This document shows, in pieces, positions 53,354 to 62,498 of a stretch of DNA of 64,000 bases. The DNA is from Alphaproteobacteria bacterium (GTDB lineage Bacteria; Pseudomonadota; Alphaproteobacteria; Micropepsales; Micropepsaceae), in the NCBI GenBank assembly GCA_020852655.1, contig JADZAI010000098.1, positions 32,498 to 96,497 on the forward strand, in the 5' to 3' direction. The notes beneath the pieces were generated by a model. That model saw only the letters and a program-made list of their open reading frames with translations. It did not search any database and had not been told where the DNA came from. A program made the translations under genes and the position numbers. Within the stretch, counting starts at the first letter, position 1, and each line of letters starts with the position of its first letter.

Positions 53354-53386
53354 AAAAGAAAACGGCGCCCTGAGGGGGCGCCGTTT
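53354..53386 (-). terminator. Intrinsic terminator after exbB-exbD-tonB
   Basis: A perfect stem AAACGGCGCCC / GGGCGCCGTTT with a 5-base loop (53360-53386) is followed on the minus strand by TTTTCTTTT. It is an excellent rho-independent terminator located 26 bases after the tonB stop codon and closes the exbB-exbD-tonB operon. Confidence 0.88.
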
Positions 53387-53411
53387 CCGGAAGGCTCGAC
53401 TGTGAAGCGCT

Positions 53412-54002
53412 CTATTCGAGCTTGAACTTCACGGTGACGCGGTACGTGCCGGCCGAAGCCGTCGCGAACTGCCACTTCTGCACCGCGGCCGCAGCCGCTG
53501 CGCCGAAACCGAAGCCCGTCGGATCCTCGCGGACCACCTGGACATTCGTCACCACGCCGCCCGATGCGACGGTGATGTAGACCTCGACCTCGCCTTCCCG
53601 CTCACGCTCCTGCGCACGCGCAGGATATTTCGGGTTGACGCGCTTGGTCGGCTTGGGGGCCATCGCAGGCACGGTCGTATCCGCAGTCGTCTTGTTCGCA
53701 TCCTCATCCGGTGCCGGCGGCTGCGGCGGGACGGGAAGCGGAGGCACGTCCGCCGGCGGCGGGATCGGGGGTGGGAAGCGAGGACGCACACGCGGCTTTT
53801 CGGGCGGCGGGGGCGGTTGATCCGGCGGCGGCGGTGGCGGGGGTGGCGGCGGAGGCGGCGGCGGAGGCGGCACGTAGACGTCGATGACGTCTTCCTGCTG
53901 CATCTTCTGCTGCTCCGCGATGAACCCCTTGAGGAAGTACCATCCGATGCCCGCGTGGATGAGGACCGCGATGATGAGGGTATACCAGAGAGAGCGTTTC
54001 AT
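53412..54002 (-). CDS. tonB: TonB-type energy transducer (paralogue 1)
   Basis: A 196-residue TonB that couples ExbBD proton flow to outer-membrane receptors. Order: short N-terminus, membrane helix (WYTLIIAVLIHAGIGWYFL), a long proline run (17 prolines after VYVPPPPPP, about residues 45-62) with DQPPPPPEKPRVRPRFPPP, then the C-terminal domain (REREGEVEVYITVASGGVV; GFGAAAAAAVQKWQF). It overlaps no gene and lies 17 bases after exbD, so it is the third gene of the operon that ends at the terminator. Confidence 0.92.
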   Translation of the reverse strand: MKRSLWYTLIIAVLIHAGIGWYFLKGFIAEQQKMQQEDVIDVYVPPPPPPPPPPPPPPPPDQPPPPPEKPRVRPRFPPPIPPPADVPPLPVPPQPPAPDEDANKTTADTTVPAMAPKPTKRVNPKYPARAQEREREGEVEVYITVASGGVVTNVQVVREDPTGFGFGAAAAAAVQKWQFATASAGTYRVTVKFKLE

Positions 54003-54019
54003 TGTGTTGAAGCGCCCAC

Positions 54020-54448
54020 CTAGACTTTTTCTTCAGCGACCAGCGCGACTTTGTAGAAGCCGTAGTCCTGAAGAACGTTCATCACCCGCATCACGTTACC
54101 GTACACGGCTTCCTTGTCCGCCCGGATCATGATCCGGTTTTCGCGGTCGCCCCCGGTGCGCTGCATCATCTTGTCGCCGAGGTCCGAAAGCGTCGTCTCG
54201 TAGTCGCCGAGATAGACCTTCCCGCTCTTCTGGACCGAAACATAGACAGGGTCCTTGGGATTGGGAGTCGGCTGAGACGTTGACTTCGGCAGACTGACCT
54301 CGACGTTCACGGTGGCGAGCGGCGCCGCCACCATGAAGATAATCAGGAGCACCAACATCACGTCCACGAAGGGAACGACGTTGATTTCTGAGTTATCGGA
54401 GTAGTTCTTCGACGAGGTGTTCTCGTCGCCTCCTACTTTTGCGCCCAT
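54020..54448 (-). CDS. exbD: Biopolymer transport protein ExbD
   Basis: A 142-residue inner-membrane protein of the ExbB-ExbD proton channel. The single membrane helix (INVVPFVDVMLVLLIIFMVA) carries the conserved Asp in VPFVDVMLVLL (D29-D30 region), the proton site. The periplasmic part (PKSTSQPTPNPKDPVYVSV in part; GDRENRIMIRADKEAVYGNV) is normal. Acidic and polar N-terminus is cytoplasmic. Second gene of the operon, 29 bases after exbB. Confidence 0.94.
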   Translation of the reverse strand: MGAKVGGDENTSSKNYSDNSEINVVPFVDVMLVLLIIFMVAAPLATVNVEVSLPKSTSQPTPNPKDPVYVSVQKSGKVYLGDYETTLSDLGDKMMQRTGGDRENRIMIRADKEAVYGNVMRVMNVLQDYGFYKVALVAEEKV

Positions 54449-54477
54449 GGCTCAGTTCCTTTCTCTACCCAGAGCGC

Positions 54478-55662
54478 TTAACCCGCGCTCTGGTCGAGCT
54501 GACGCGAAACGCGCACCAGCAGCTCGGACGAGAAGTTATCAAGCCGCAGATTGTAGGCAGCAATGCGGCGGGCGAAGATGTTGTAGAACACCACGGCCGG
54601 GATAGCGGCGAACAGACCCATCGCGGTCGCAAGCAGCGCTTCCGCGATACCGGGCGCCACGACGGCGAGGTTCGTCGACTTCGACTGCGCGATGCCGATG
54701 AACGAGTACATGATGCCCCACACCGTGCCGAACAGACCGACGAAGGTGGCGATCGAGCCGACCGTCGCGAGGAACGCCATGCCCGCACCGAGGTCCGAGC
54801 TGTTCGACGACTGGGCGACGCTCATCGCCGAGGCGATACGCTGGGTGAGGTGATCGCGCTTCTCGCCGGTGGACGCGGGGCCCTGGGCGAAGGTGAGATC
54901 GATCTCGTTGGCAGCCGCTTCGACCATCTGCGCAGGCGGAACCGTGCGGTCCTTGCCCGACAGATTCTTCGTCATGTCCTGGAGCGACACGTTGGACGTG
55001 CGGAAGTCATTGATGAAGTTGGTCGTGCGGGCGTTGAGCGCGCGCAGGTAGAGCAGCTTCGAGATGAGCACGGCCCAGGAGACGATCGAGGCCAGGATCA
55101 GGCCGATCATGATCACCTTCACGACGGGGTGGGCGACCACGAACAGGTTGAACAGCGAGTACTGCTCATCCGGATCGATCATCACGGGGAAGCCGAAGAT
55201 GTCGGCCTTGATCGGCTCCTTCTTCTTCGGGGGCTCGGGCGCGGCCGGCTCGGGCGGCGGCGGCGGAGGTGCGGCAGCGGCGACGGGCGCCGGCTCCATC
55301 ACGGGCTGGCCGTCGGGGCCGATGATCGGCTTGCCGTCCGGACCGAGCTTGGGCTGCATCGGCGCGGGCGCCGGGGTGGCCGCGACCGGGAGACCATCGG
55401 GGCCGACGGCCGGAGCGGCAGGCGCCGCACCCGGCACCGGCAGGCCATCAGGGCCGACGGCCGGCGCAGCGGGCGTCCCGGCGGCGGGCGGCGTACCGGG
55501 CGCAGGGGTCGGCGCAGGAGCTGCGGGCGTGCCAGCGGCCGGCGGATCGGCCGGCGGTGTCGTCTGCGCAAGCACGGCAGAAGCCGAAACCGTCAGACCA
55601 AAAACCATCGCACCGGCCGCGATCCCGCGGACCAAACGCGATGCCAAGCGCACTTCTGTCAT
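54478..55662 (-). CDS. exbB: ExbB/TolQ proton channel with long proline-rich N-terminal extension
   Basis: The 394-residue product is about 160 residues longer than standard ExbB. A signal-like segment (ASRLVRGIAAGAMVFGLTVS, ending AVLAQ) is followed by an Ala/Pro-rich region with four copies of GPDG[LKQ]P[VI] and a PPPPPEP stretch up to about residue 155. The MotA/TolQ/ExbB core starts near 170 with helices VKVIMIGLILASIVSWAVLI, FLATVGSIATFVGLFGTVWG and IAEALLATAMGLFAAIPAVV. The extension must be periplasmic. AGGTGG precedes the ATG. Promoter lies in the 325-base space upstream. Confidence 0.9.
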   Translation of the reverse strand: MTEVRLASRLVRGIAAGAMVFGLTVSASAVLAQTTPPADPPAAGTPAAPAPTPAPGTPPAAGTPAAPAVGPDGLPVPGAAPAAPAVGPDGLPVAATPAPAPMQPKLGPDGKPIIGPDGQPVMEPAPVAAAAPPPPPPEPAAPEPPKKKEPIKADIFGFPVMIDPDEQYSLFNLFVVAHPVVKVIMIGLILASIVSWAVLISKLLYLRALNARTTNFINDFRTSNVSLQDMTKNLSGKDRTVPPAQMVEAAANEIDLTFAQGPASTGEKRDHLTQRIASAMSVAQSSNSSDLGAGMAFLATVGSIATFVGLFGTVWGIMYSFIGIAQSKSTNLAVVAPGIAEALLATAMGLFAAIPAVVFYNIFARRIAAYNLRLDNFSSELLVRVSRQLDQSAG

Positions 55663-55987
55663 AAGCACCACCTTTGTTGAACCCTTGTAGCGGCTGGTCG
55701 CCGCGCCCATTTCCTGTTTCTCGCATCTGCACACAAACACCGTGCAGCACGAGTGCGTTGACGTGTCACGAAGCACTTGAGTGACAGACGAGCGTTTCCA
55801 TCTCCGGTCCCTTCGGAAGGTCTTCGCCCTCTCGATTCCGGAAACACTCCACCGCGCGACGACCGTTGTCGCCTCGCAATGTACTCCCACCACCCCGAGC
55901 TTTCGCCGGCGGGCTTCTTAGCCGTAGGGTCAAGGGCCCGCAAGCTTATTGTAACCAATGTCACGCGTCAGGATTCAAGCGGAAAGT
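55663..55987. other. 325-base non-coding space upstream of exbB
   Basis: No gene is seen. It separates exbB from the MBL gene on the same strand and must carry the exbB-exbD-tonB promoter. An inverted repeat TGTCAC-N11-GTGACA lies at 55764-55786. A TTGAAT...TACAAT pair on the minus strand near 55941-55980 is a weak promoter candidate with a long 19-base spacer. No Fur-like palindrome is recognisable. Confidence 0.5.
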
Positions 55988-56788
55988 TCAGTTTGCGACG
56001 ACGAAACGCATTCCATCGTACGCGGCCACGACGCCTTTGGGCAGTCTCGCTGACAGGCTGTCATAGTCGAGATCGATGTGCATGTTCGTCAGCACCGCGT
56101 GACGCGGCTTGATGCGTGCGATCCACGCAAGCGTCTGTTCGACATGGCTGTGCGTGGGATGCGGCGCGTCGCGCAATGCATCCACCACCCAGCAATCGAC
56201 ACCGGCGAGCGCCTCAAACGCCGCTTCATCCAGCGCGGAAACGTCGCTGGAATAAGCGAATCCGCCGATGCGGAAGCCGAGCGACAAGATCGATCCGTGC
56301 TGCTGAAGAAACGGCGTGACCATCGTGCGGGCGCCCGCCCCGCCCACCTCGAACGGATGAAGCGCGGCGTCGATGACATGCGCATCGAGGATCGGCGGAT
56401 AGGAACTTCCGGGCGGCGTGCGGAAGCAATAGCCGAAGCGCTCGTGCAGCGGTCCCATGGTGACGGCGTCTGCGAAGACGGGAATGCGCCGGCGCATGAA
56501 ATAGGCAAGCGCGCGCAGATCATCGATGCCGTGGATCTGATCCGCGTGGTCATGGGTGAAGAGCACCGCGTCGACGCGGCCCGGCGGATTCGCGAGGAGC
56601 TGGGCGTGCAGATCGGGGCTCGTGTCGATCAGCATCGTCACGCCGTCCGCCTTCACCAGCACCGAACAGCGCGTACGGCGGTTCTTGGGATTGGCGGGAT
56701 CGCAGGCGCCCCAGTCGGGACCGTCGAGGCCGGCGCGCGGAACGCCGCTCGACGAGCCGCAGCCGAGGATCGTGACCTCAACCGGCAT
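55988..56788 (-). CDS. MBL-fold phosphodiesterase (PhnP-like)
   Basis: A 266-residue metallo-beta-lactamase-fold hydrolase. The metal motif is FTHDHADQIHGIDDLR near residue 75, with the HxHxD-Q variant typical of PhnP-like phosphoribosyl cyclic phosphodiesterases; further ligands are in DVSALDEAAFEAL and HSHVEQTLAW. N-terminal LGCGSSSGVPR fits. Conserved next to tatD in alphaproteobacteria, overlapping its end by 11 bases. Substrate of the stand-alone type is unknown. Confidence 0.9.
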   Translation of the reverse strand: MPVEVTILGCGSSSGVPRAGLDGPDWGACDPANPKNRRTRCSVLVKADGVTMLIDTSPDLHAQLLANPPGRVDAVLFTHDHADQIHGIDDLRALAYFMRRRIPVFADAVTMGPLHERFGYCFRTPPGSSYPPILDAHVIDAALHPFEVGGAGARTMVTPFLQQHGSILSLGFRIGGFAYSSDVSALDEAAFEALAGVDCWVVDALRDAPHPTHSHVEQTLAWIARIKPRHAVLTNMHIDLDYDSLSARLPKGVVAAYDGMRFVVAN

Positions 56789-57563
56789 AGGGCTGGGTCT
56801 TGTGGAACAGGCGGTGGAAATTCGCCGTCGTCGCCGCGGCGAGCGCGTCCGGCGTCAGGCCGCGCAGCGCCGCGAGTTTCGCGGCGGTGTGGACGACGAG
56901 GGCCGGCTCGTTGGTCCGCCCGCGATGCGGGATCGGCGCCAGATAGGGCGCGTCGGTCTCGACGAGGATGCGGTCGAGCGGCAGGTCGCTGGCGATCGCC
57001 TGGAGCGCCTCCGTCTTCTTGAAGGTGAGGATGCCGGAGAAGGAGATGTAGAAGCCGAGCTCGACCGCGACACGGGCAAGACGCTCGCCCGAGGTGAAGC
57101 AATGCAGGACGCCGGTGAAGCCGCCCTGCCCCATCTCGTGTTGCAGAATCTCTTCGGTATCTTCGTCGGCATCCCGGGTGTGGACGATGACCGGCAGATT
57201 CGCGGTCCGCGCAGCCTGGATATGGGCGCGGAAATTCGCCTTCTGCGCCTCGCGCGGGGCATGCTCGTAGTAATAGTCGAGCCCGGTCTCGCCGAACGCG
57301 ACGACCTTGGGATGGCCGGCATGGGCGAGGAGCTGTTCCGCCTGCACGCCGGGCTCCGCCTCCGCCTCGTGCGGGTGGATGCCCACGGAACAATAGATGC
57401 CGTCATAGGCCTCGGCGACGGCCCGTACCCCGTCGAAGGCCTTCAGCTTCGTTCCGATCGTCAGCATCGTGCCGATGCCGGCGGCGCGCGCCCGCGCGAC
57501 CACGGCGTCCCGGTCGGCGGACAGGACGGGGAAATCGAGATGACAATGACTGTCGACGAGCAT
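56778..57563 (-). CDS. tatD: TatD-family metal-dependent deoxyribonuclease
   Basis: A 261-residue TIM-barrel hydrolase. Metal ligands: DSHCHLDFP at the N-terminus, [11 protein letters not shown] at about residue 95, [10 protein letters not shown] near 130, [12 protein letters not shown] near 155 and [13 protein letters not shown] near 205. It is a YcfH/TatD-type 3'-5' DNase. In related genomes metG lies between holB and tatD; here that position is taken by an oppositely oriented LLM oxidoreductase gene. Confidence 0.93.
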   Translation of the reverse strand: MLVDSHCHLDFPVLSADRDAVVARARAAGIGTMLTIGTKLKAFDGVRAVAEAYDGIYCSVGIHPHEAEAEPGVQAEQLLAHAGHPKVVAFGETGLDYYYEHAPREAQKANFRAHIQAARTANLPVIVHTRDADEDTEEILQHEMGQGGFTGVLHCFTSGERLARVAVELGFYISFSGILTFKKTEALQAIASDLPLDRILVETDAPYLAPIPHRGRTNEPALVVHTAAKLAALRGLTPDALAAATTANFHRLFHKTQPYAG

Positions 57564-57658
57564 GCGGCCTTATGTGAGGGGCGCGGGGCATTCTGCAACC
57601 CGCTTTCATGTCGCGGCCCGCAGTTGCGGGGCGGCGCGGCAACGCCCAGATTGAGCCG

Positions 57659-58666
57659 ATGAAACTTTCCGTCCTCGATCTCGCGCCGGTCGTGCAGGGC
57701 TCCACCCCGCGCCAGGCGCTTCTCAACGCCCGCGACCTTGCCCAGCATGCCGAGCGCTGGGGCTACACGCGCTTCTGGCTCGCCGAGCATCACAACATGT
57801 CGGGCATCGCCAGCGCAGCGACCTCGGTAGCGATCGGCTTCGTGGCCGAGGGGACGAAGACCATCCGCGTGGGCGCCGGCGGCGTGATGCTGCCCAACCA
57901 CGCTCCGCTCGTGATCGCGGAACAGTTCGGGACGCTGGAATCGCTCTATCCGGGCCGGATCGACCTCGGCCTGGGACGAGCGCCGGGCACCGACCAGATC
58001 ACCATGCAGGCGCTGCGGCGCAGCCTGGAGAACTCCGACAACTTCCCGCGCGACGTTCAGGAGATCCAACATTATTTCGCGCCGGTGCAGGACGGCCAGC
58101 GCGTCCAGGCGGTGCCGGGCGGGGGGCTCGACATCCCGATCTGGATCCTGGGGTCGAGCACCTATGGCGCGCAGCTCGCGGGCTATCTTGGCCTGCCCTA
58201 CGCCTTCGCTTCGCATTTCGCGCCCGACGCGCTGATGCAGGCCTTCCAGGCCTATCGCCAGCTCTTCCGCCCGTCGGCGCAGCTCGACAAGCCCTATGCG
58301 ATGGCGGGCTTGCAGGTGATCGTGGCGGATACGGACGCGGAGGCGACGCGGCTCTTCACGTCGATCCAGATGGCCTTCGCCAACATGGTGCGCGGCGCGC
58401 GCGGCAAGATGCGCCCGCCCATCGACGACATCGAAACCTACTGGAGCGCGGCCGAAAAGGCGCATGCCCAGCATATGCTGACCTACGCCTTCGTCGGCTC
58501 CCCGGAGACCGTGCGCCGGGGTTTGCAGGGCTTCGTCGACAAGACGGGTGTCGATGAGCTGATGGTGACGACGTCGATCTACGATCATGCCGCGCGGCTG
58601 CGGAGCTATGAACTCCTCGCCGATATCGGGCCGCAGCTTCAGGCGGCGCGGCCGATCGCGGCGTAG
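57659..58666 (+). CDS. LLM-class flavin-dependent oxidoreductase
   Basis: A 335-residue luciferase-like monooxygenase-fold protein. [12 protein letters not shown] at the start, [42 protein letters not shown] and [14 protein letters not shown] are the strong signatures of the YhbW/LuxA-like subgroup. FMN or F420 use cannot be told; alphaproteobacteria mostly use FMN. Substrate unknown. The ATG giving [10 protein letters not shown] is the family start. The 3' end overlaps holB on the other strand by 28 bases. Confidence 0.88.
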   Translation: MKLSVLDLAPVVQGSTPRQALLNARDLAQHAERWGYTRFWLAEHHNMSGIASAATSVAIGFVAEGTKTIRVGAGGVMLPNHAPLVIAEQFGTLESLYPGRIDLGLGRAPGTDQITMQALRRSLENSDNFPRDVQEIQHYFAPVQDGQRVQAVPGGGLDIPIWILGSSTYGAQLAGYLGLPYAFASHFAPDALMQAFQAYRQLFRPSAQLDKPYAMAGLQVIVADTDAEATRLFTSIQMAFANMVRGARGKMRPPIDDIETYWSAAEKAHAQHMLTYAFVGSPETVRRGLQGFVDKTGVDELMVTTSIYDHAARLRSYELLADIGPQLQAARPIAA

Positions 58667-59643
58667 CGTTCCAGCAGGCGCAGGACGATGCTGCGCTTGT
58701 CGATGTTGAGGCTGTCCTCGGCGCGCGCCAGTTCGGCGGCGAGCTGCCACGAGTCGAGCGAGTCGCGATCGCCCGCTGCGGCGCGTTCGGCGAAGGCGGC
58801 CTGAAGCCGGTCGAGCAGAAGACGGAAGCGGGGCGCCTGCGCGGCGAGCGCCAGATCGTTGGCGAGGGCGTGCGCGGCGGCGGCATCGCGCCCGCCGCTC
58901 CGCGCGATCTTCTTCAGCGCGGCATCGAGGCCGGGTCCGTCGAACGCCGCCATTTCAAGCGCCGCGCCGACGCTGCCGGCGCTGAGCGCGGCAAGCGCCG
59001 GCGCGTCCTTCAGGTCCGGCGCGATACGGTCGAGCGCGCGGCGGACCTCTGCCTCGGTGAGAGGCGCCATCGTCAGCAGGCGGCAGCGCGAGCGGATGGT
59101 CGGCCGCAGCGCCCGCGGGCGATGCGCGACGACGATGAGCAGGCCGCCTTTCGGCGGCTCCTCCAGAGTCTTCAGCAGCGCGTTGGCGGCATTGCGATTG
59201 AGCTCGTCGGCGGAGTCGATGATCGCAATGCGCCGCCCGCCCTCGGCCGAATGGCGCGCGAAGAATTCGCCGAGCCGGCGCACCTCGTCGACCGGCAGTT
59301 CGGATTTCAGCTTGCCGGTCTTGGGATCGGCCGGGCGGCGCAGCACCAGCAAGTCCGGATGCGCGCCGGCGACCACCCGGCGCACCGCGGGCAGCGACGG
59401 ATCGGTATCGAGCGTCCGGAGCGGTCCGGCCGAACGGCCCTGCGCCAGCAGCGCTTTCGCCAGACGATAGGCGAGCGTCGCCTTGCCGATGCCCTTGAGG
59501 CCGCCGAAGATCCAGGCATGCGGCAGGCGCGCATTCACGGCGCGCAGCAGCGTCTGCTCGGCCTCCTCGTGGCCGATCAGGCTCTGCGCTTCGCGCGGGT
59601 GCGGCCAGCCTTCGAGGCGGTCGGCTTCAGCGATCTCGCTCAT
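58639..59643 (-). CDS. holB: DNA polymerase III subunit delta'
   Basis: A clamp-loader subunit of 334 residues. AAA+ motifs: [16 protein letters not shown] near residue 45, [24 protein letters not shown] with the delta' signature, and [14 protein letters not shown] (SRC motif) near 190. No cysteine zinc module is evident, as in other alphaproteobacteria. Its start overlaps the tmk stop by four bases (ATGA). Part of the rlpA-dac-tmk-holB run. Confidence 0.93.
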   Translation of the reverse strand: MSEIAEADRLEGWPHPREAQSLIGHEEAEQTLLRAVNARLPHAWIFGGLKGIGKATLAYRLAKALLAQGRSAGPLRTLDTDPSLPAVRRVVAGAHPDLLVLRRPADPKTGKLKSELPVDEVRRLGEFFARHSAEGGRRIAIIDSADELNRNAANALLKTLEEPPKGGLLIVVAHRPRALRPTIRSRCRLLTMAPLTEAEVRRALDRIAPDLKDAPALAALSAGSVGAALEMAAFDGPGLDAALKKIARSGGRDAAAAHALANDLALAAQAPRFRLLLDRLQAAFAERAAAGDRDSLDSWQLAAELARAEDSLNIDKRSIVLRLLERYAAIGRAA

Positions 59644-60275
59644 GCGCCGAGCTTAGCATCGATCGCAGCAAGCGCGGTGCGGAACACCGTGTCGGGATCG
59701 AGGGTCGCGTCGATGACCACGCAGCGTGCGGCGTCGCGCCGTGCGATGTCGAGGAAGGCGGCGCGCAGGCGGCGGTGATAGGCGATGCCTTTGGACTCGA
59801 AGCGCGCTTCGCCGCCGCGCAAGCCCGCCCGGCGCAGCCCCTCTTCCGGCGGCAGGTCGAAGATGAGCGTGAGGTCCGGCTCGGTGGCACCGACGACCGC
59901 CTTGCGCAGGACGCCGATGAACTCGGGCGGCATGCCGCCGGCAGCGCCCTGATAGGCCTCGGTCGAGTCGGCGAAGCGGTCGCAGATGACGATCGCGCCG
60001 CGGGCGAGGGCTGGACGGATGACCGCGTTCAGATGATCGTCGCGGCCGGCATACATCAGCAGCGTTTCCGCCTGCGGGCTCCAGCGCGCGGCATCGCCGG
60101 TCAGCAGCAGCGGGCGCAGCGCCTCGGCCGCCGGCGAGCCGCCGGGCTCGCGTGTGAGTTCGACGTCGAGGCCGCGGCCGCGCAGCGTCTCGGTGAGGCG
60201 GCGGGCCTGCGTGCTCTTGCCGCCGCCCTCGCCGCCTTCCAGCGTAACGAAAAGCGATCGCCCGGCCTGCCTCAT
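59640..60275 (-). CDS. tmk: Thymidylate kinase
   Basis: A 211-residue P-loop kinase that converts dTMP to dTDP. Walker A LEGGEGGGKSTQARRL at residue 12, the DR motif in VICDRFADSTEAYQGAAGG near residue 100, and the lid segment (FDLPPEEGLRRAGLRG) are all present. It overlaps the carboxypeptidase stop and the holB start by four bases each, so translation is coupled along the operon. Confidence 0.96.
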   Translation of the reverse strand: MRQAGRSLFVTLEGGEGGGKSTQARRLTETLRGRGLDVELTREPGGSPAAEALRPLLLTGDAARWSPQAETLLMYAGRDDHLNAVIRPALARGAIVICDRFADSTEAYQGAAGGMPPEFIGVLRKAVVGATEPDLTLIFDLPPEEGLRRAGLRGGEARFESKGIAYHRRLRAAFLDIARRDAARCVVIDATLDPDTVFRTALAAIDAKLGA

Positions 60276-61438
60276 GAAGCCGGTTCGTAGCCGAAGAGCT
60301 CGATCGAGAGCGCGTTGGCGATGCGGCCGAAGATGCCCGTCTCGGCGACCGGGCCGGCGGCGACGAGCGAGACCGTCTTGCGGTCCTTGCCCGGGATGTC
60401 GATGAAGAGCTGGCCGATCTCCTGACCTTGCGCGACCGGCGCCTGGAGCGGCGCGGTGTAGGCGTAGGAGACCTTCAGGCCCTGGCGCGCATCGGGCGTC
60501 AGATAGAGGCGCAGCGGCTCCTTGATGGTCATTGCGACGCTGGCCGCATCGCCGTTCCAGACCTCGGCCTCGGCGATGGGCGCGCCGACGGAGAAGAAGT
60601 CGTAGCGGCGGAATTCCTTGAAGGCCGCATCCATGAAGCGGACCGCTTCCTGGGCGCGCTGCTTTTCGGAGTCGAGGCCGGTGATGACCATGATCATGCG
60701 CTGGTCGCCGCGCTTCTCGGTGCCGGTCAGGCAGTAGCCCGCCTCTTCCGTGTGGCCGGTCTTCATACCGTCGCCGGGCGGCGTCGCGTAGAGCAGCGGG
60801 TTGCGGTTGCCCTGGCTGATTGTCTTCTTGTCGGCGTCGCTCGGCAGGCCGGTGCCGGCCGACCAGGTGAACTCCTTCTCGGAGTAGAAGTGGAAATAGT
60901 CCGGGTAGGTCGAGATGATGTAGCGCGTCACCTTGGTGAGGTCGCGCGCCGACATGTAGTGGTTTTCGGCCGGCCAGCCGGTCGTGTTCTGGAACAGCGA
61001 ATCGTTCATGCCGAGCTCGCGCGCCTTGGCGTTCATCAGCGCGACGAAGGCCTGCTCCGAACCTGAGATGCCCTCGGCGAGCACAATGCAGGCATCGTTT
61101 CCGGACTGGATGATCATGCCGCGCAGGAGGTCCTCGACGCGGATTTCGCTGCCGAGCTCCACGAACATCTTGGAGCCCTGCATCTTCCAGGCGTTCTCGG
61201 ACACGCGGAATTTCGTGTCCATGGTGATCTTGCCGGACTTCAACTGGTCGAAGACGACCGCCGCCGTCATAAGCTTGGTCATCGAGGCGGGCGGGATGCG
61301 CTTGTCGGCATCCTTTTCGTAGAGCGCCTCGCCGGTGTCGTAGTCGATCAGAATCGCGGTCCTGGCGGGGGTATCGAAGGCATGCGCCGGCGCCAGAAGC
61401 GTCAGCGCGAAAAGGCTGGCCAGCAAATATCTCAGCAT
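60272..61438 (-). CDS. D-alanyl-D-alanine carboxypeptidase (penicillin-binding protein 5/6 family)
   Basis: A secreted 388-residue enzyme that trims peptidoglycan pentapeptides. Signal peptide MLRYLLASLFALTLLAPAHA; active-site motifs S-x-x-K in PPASMTKLMTAAVVF (Ser near 54), S-G-N in IQSGNDACIVLAEG and K-T-G in DGMKTGHTEEAGYC. A C-terminal PBP5 domain (about 275-385) is present, ending in a short amphipathic tail. AGGAG 9 bases upstream supports the ATG. It follows rlpA on the same strand, matching the alphaproteobacterial order. Confidence 0.95.
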   Translation of the reverse strand: MLRYLLASLFALTLLAPAHAFDTPARTAILIDYDTGEALYEKDADKRIPPASMTKLMTAAVVFDQLKSGKITMDTKFRVSENAWKMQGSKMFVELGSEIRVEDLLRGMIIQSGNDACIVLAEGISGSEQAFVALMNAKARELGMNDSLFQNTTGWPAENHYMSARDLTKVTRYIISTYPDYFHFYSEKEFTWSAGTGLPSDADKKTISQGNRNPLLYATPPGDGMKTGHTEEAGYCLTGTEKRGDQRMIMVITGLDSEKQRAQEAVRFMDAAFKEFRRYDFFSVGAPIAEAEVWNGDAASVAMTIKEPLRLYLTPDARQGLKVSYAYTAPLQAPVAQGQEIGQLFIDIPGKDRKTVSLVAAGPVAETGIFGRIANALSIELFGYEPAS

Positions 61439-61469
61439 GGGCACGTACTCCTGACTCGAGCGTACGGAA

Positions 61470-62429
61470 TCATTCGACGACGATGGTGGCGCCTTTCTGG
61501 CCGTCCATCAGAACGAGATTGAGGATCGCGTCGGCCTCGCCCACCGTGGCGATCGGACCGGCGCGAACCCGATAATAGCGCTTTCCGTCCTGCATCTTGG
61601 CGGAAATCGTGAAGTCGGCGATCGAACGCAGGCGGACGAGCAGACGCTGCGCGTTATCGCGGCCGACGAACGCACCGGCCTGGACATAGAGCCGCGCCGT
61701 ATGGACCGGCACCGTCGTCACGGTGCCCGGCTCGTCCAGCGGCGACGCCTTGGGGGTGGGGATCGGCACGGGCGCCGGCTTCGGCCTGGGGGCGGGCGCA
61801 GCGGCCACGGCCCCGGGCGGCGGCGGGAGTTCGCCGCCCGACACGTTGGAGGTCGGTGCGGCCTTCGCGCCCGATGTGGGGGCATCGTCGTCGAGCGAGG
61901 CCTGAGCCCCGATCCCGTCGACGCGCTTGCCCGGGCGCCCGTTCGGCAGGTCGGCGACGCCGAGGAACTGGACGCGGACGCGCGCCATGCCCTTGGCCCT
62001 GAAGCCCAGCAGGTCGGCCGCCCGTTCCGAGACGTCGATCAGCCGGCTCGCCTTGAAGGGGCCGCGGTCGTTCACCCGCGCGACGACCTGGCGGCCGTTC
62101 TCAAGATTCGTGATGCGTACATTGGTCGGCATCGGCAGCGTCTTGTGGGCCGCGGTGACCAGCTTTGCGTCGAAGACCTCGCCATTTGCGGTACGCCGGC
62201 CGTGGAACTCCTTGCCGTACCACGAGGCGATGCCCGTCTCGTCGTAGAGCGGATCCTCCTGCGGATAGTACCAGTTGCCGTCGACCTGATAGGGCTGGCC
62301 GACCTTGTAGACGCCGCCGGCCGCGGGATTGCCCGCGCCGCCGCCGGAGGCACAGGCGGCCGCGAACAGGCAAGCCAGCACCGCGAGCGCGGCCAGGGCA
62401 CGGGACAGAAGAGAATCGGGACCGGCCAT
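61470..62429 (-). CDS. rlpA: Septal ring lipoprotein RlpA, lytic transglycosylase
   Basis: A 319-residue outer-membrane lipoprotein that cleaves denuded peptidoglycan at division sites. Lipobox FAAAC near residue 26; the double-psi beta-barrel domain begins GIASWYGKEFHGRRTANGE near residue 66 and includes VARVNDRGPF with the catalytic Asp; a proline-rich spacer (about 195-240) leads to a C-terminal SPOR domain (RLYVQAGAFVGRDNAQRLL to KGATIVVE) for septal peptidoglycan. A possible CtrA site lies 70-85 bases upstream. Confidence 0.93.
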   Translation of the reverse strand: MAGPDSLLSRALAALAVLACLFAAACASGGGAGNPAAGGVYKVGQPYQVDGNWYYPQEDPLYDETGIASWYGKEFHGRRTANGEVFDAKLVTAAHKTLPMPTNVRITNLENGRQVVARVNDRGPFKASRLIDVSERAADLLGFRAKGMARVRVQFLGVADLPNGRPGKRVDGIGAQASLDDDAPTSGAKAAPTSNVSGGELPPPPGAVAAAPAPRPKPAPVPIPTPKASPLDEPGTVTTVPVHTARLYVQAGAFVGRDNAQRLLVRLRSIADFTISAKMQDGKRYYRVRAGPIATVGEADAILNLVLMDGQKGATIVVE

Positions 62430-62498
62430 CGGGCCTCTTCCTAGGGAATCGCTGCGTGACGCCGCAAGGCGCCCGGCCGGACCTTGGCAGACAGCCCG

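Noticed and set aside
55941..55980. Sigma-70 promoter TTGAAT...TACAAT for exbB
   Set aside because: The spacer is 19 bases and the position is nearly 280 bases from the start codon; support is too weak for a separate feature.
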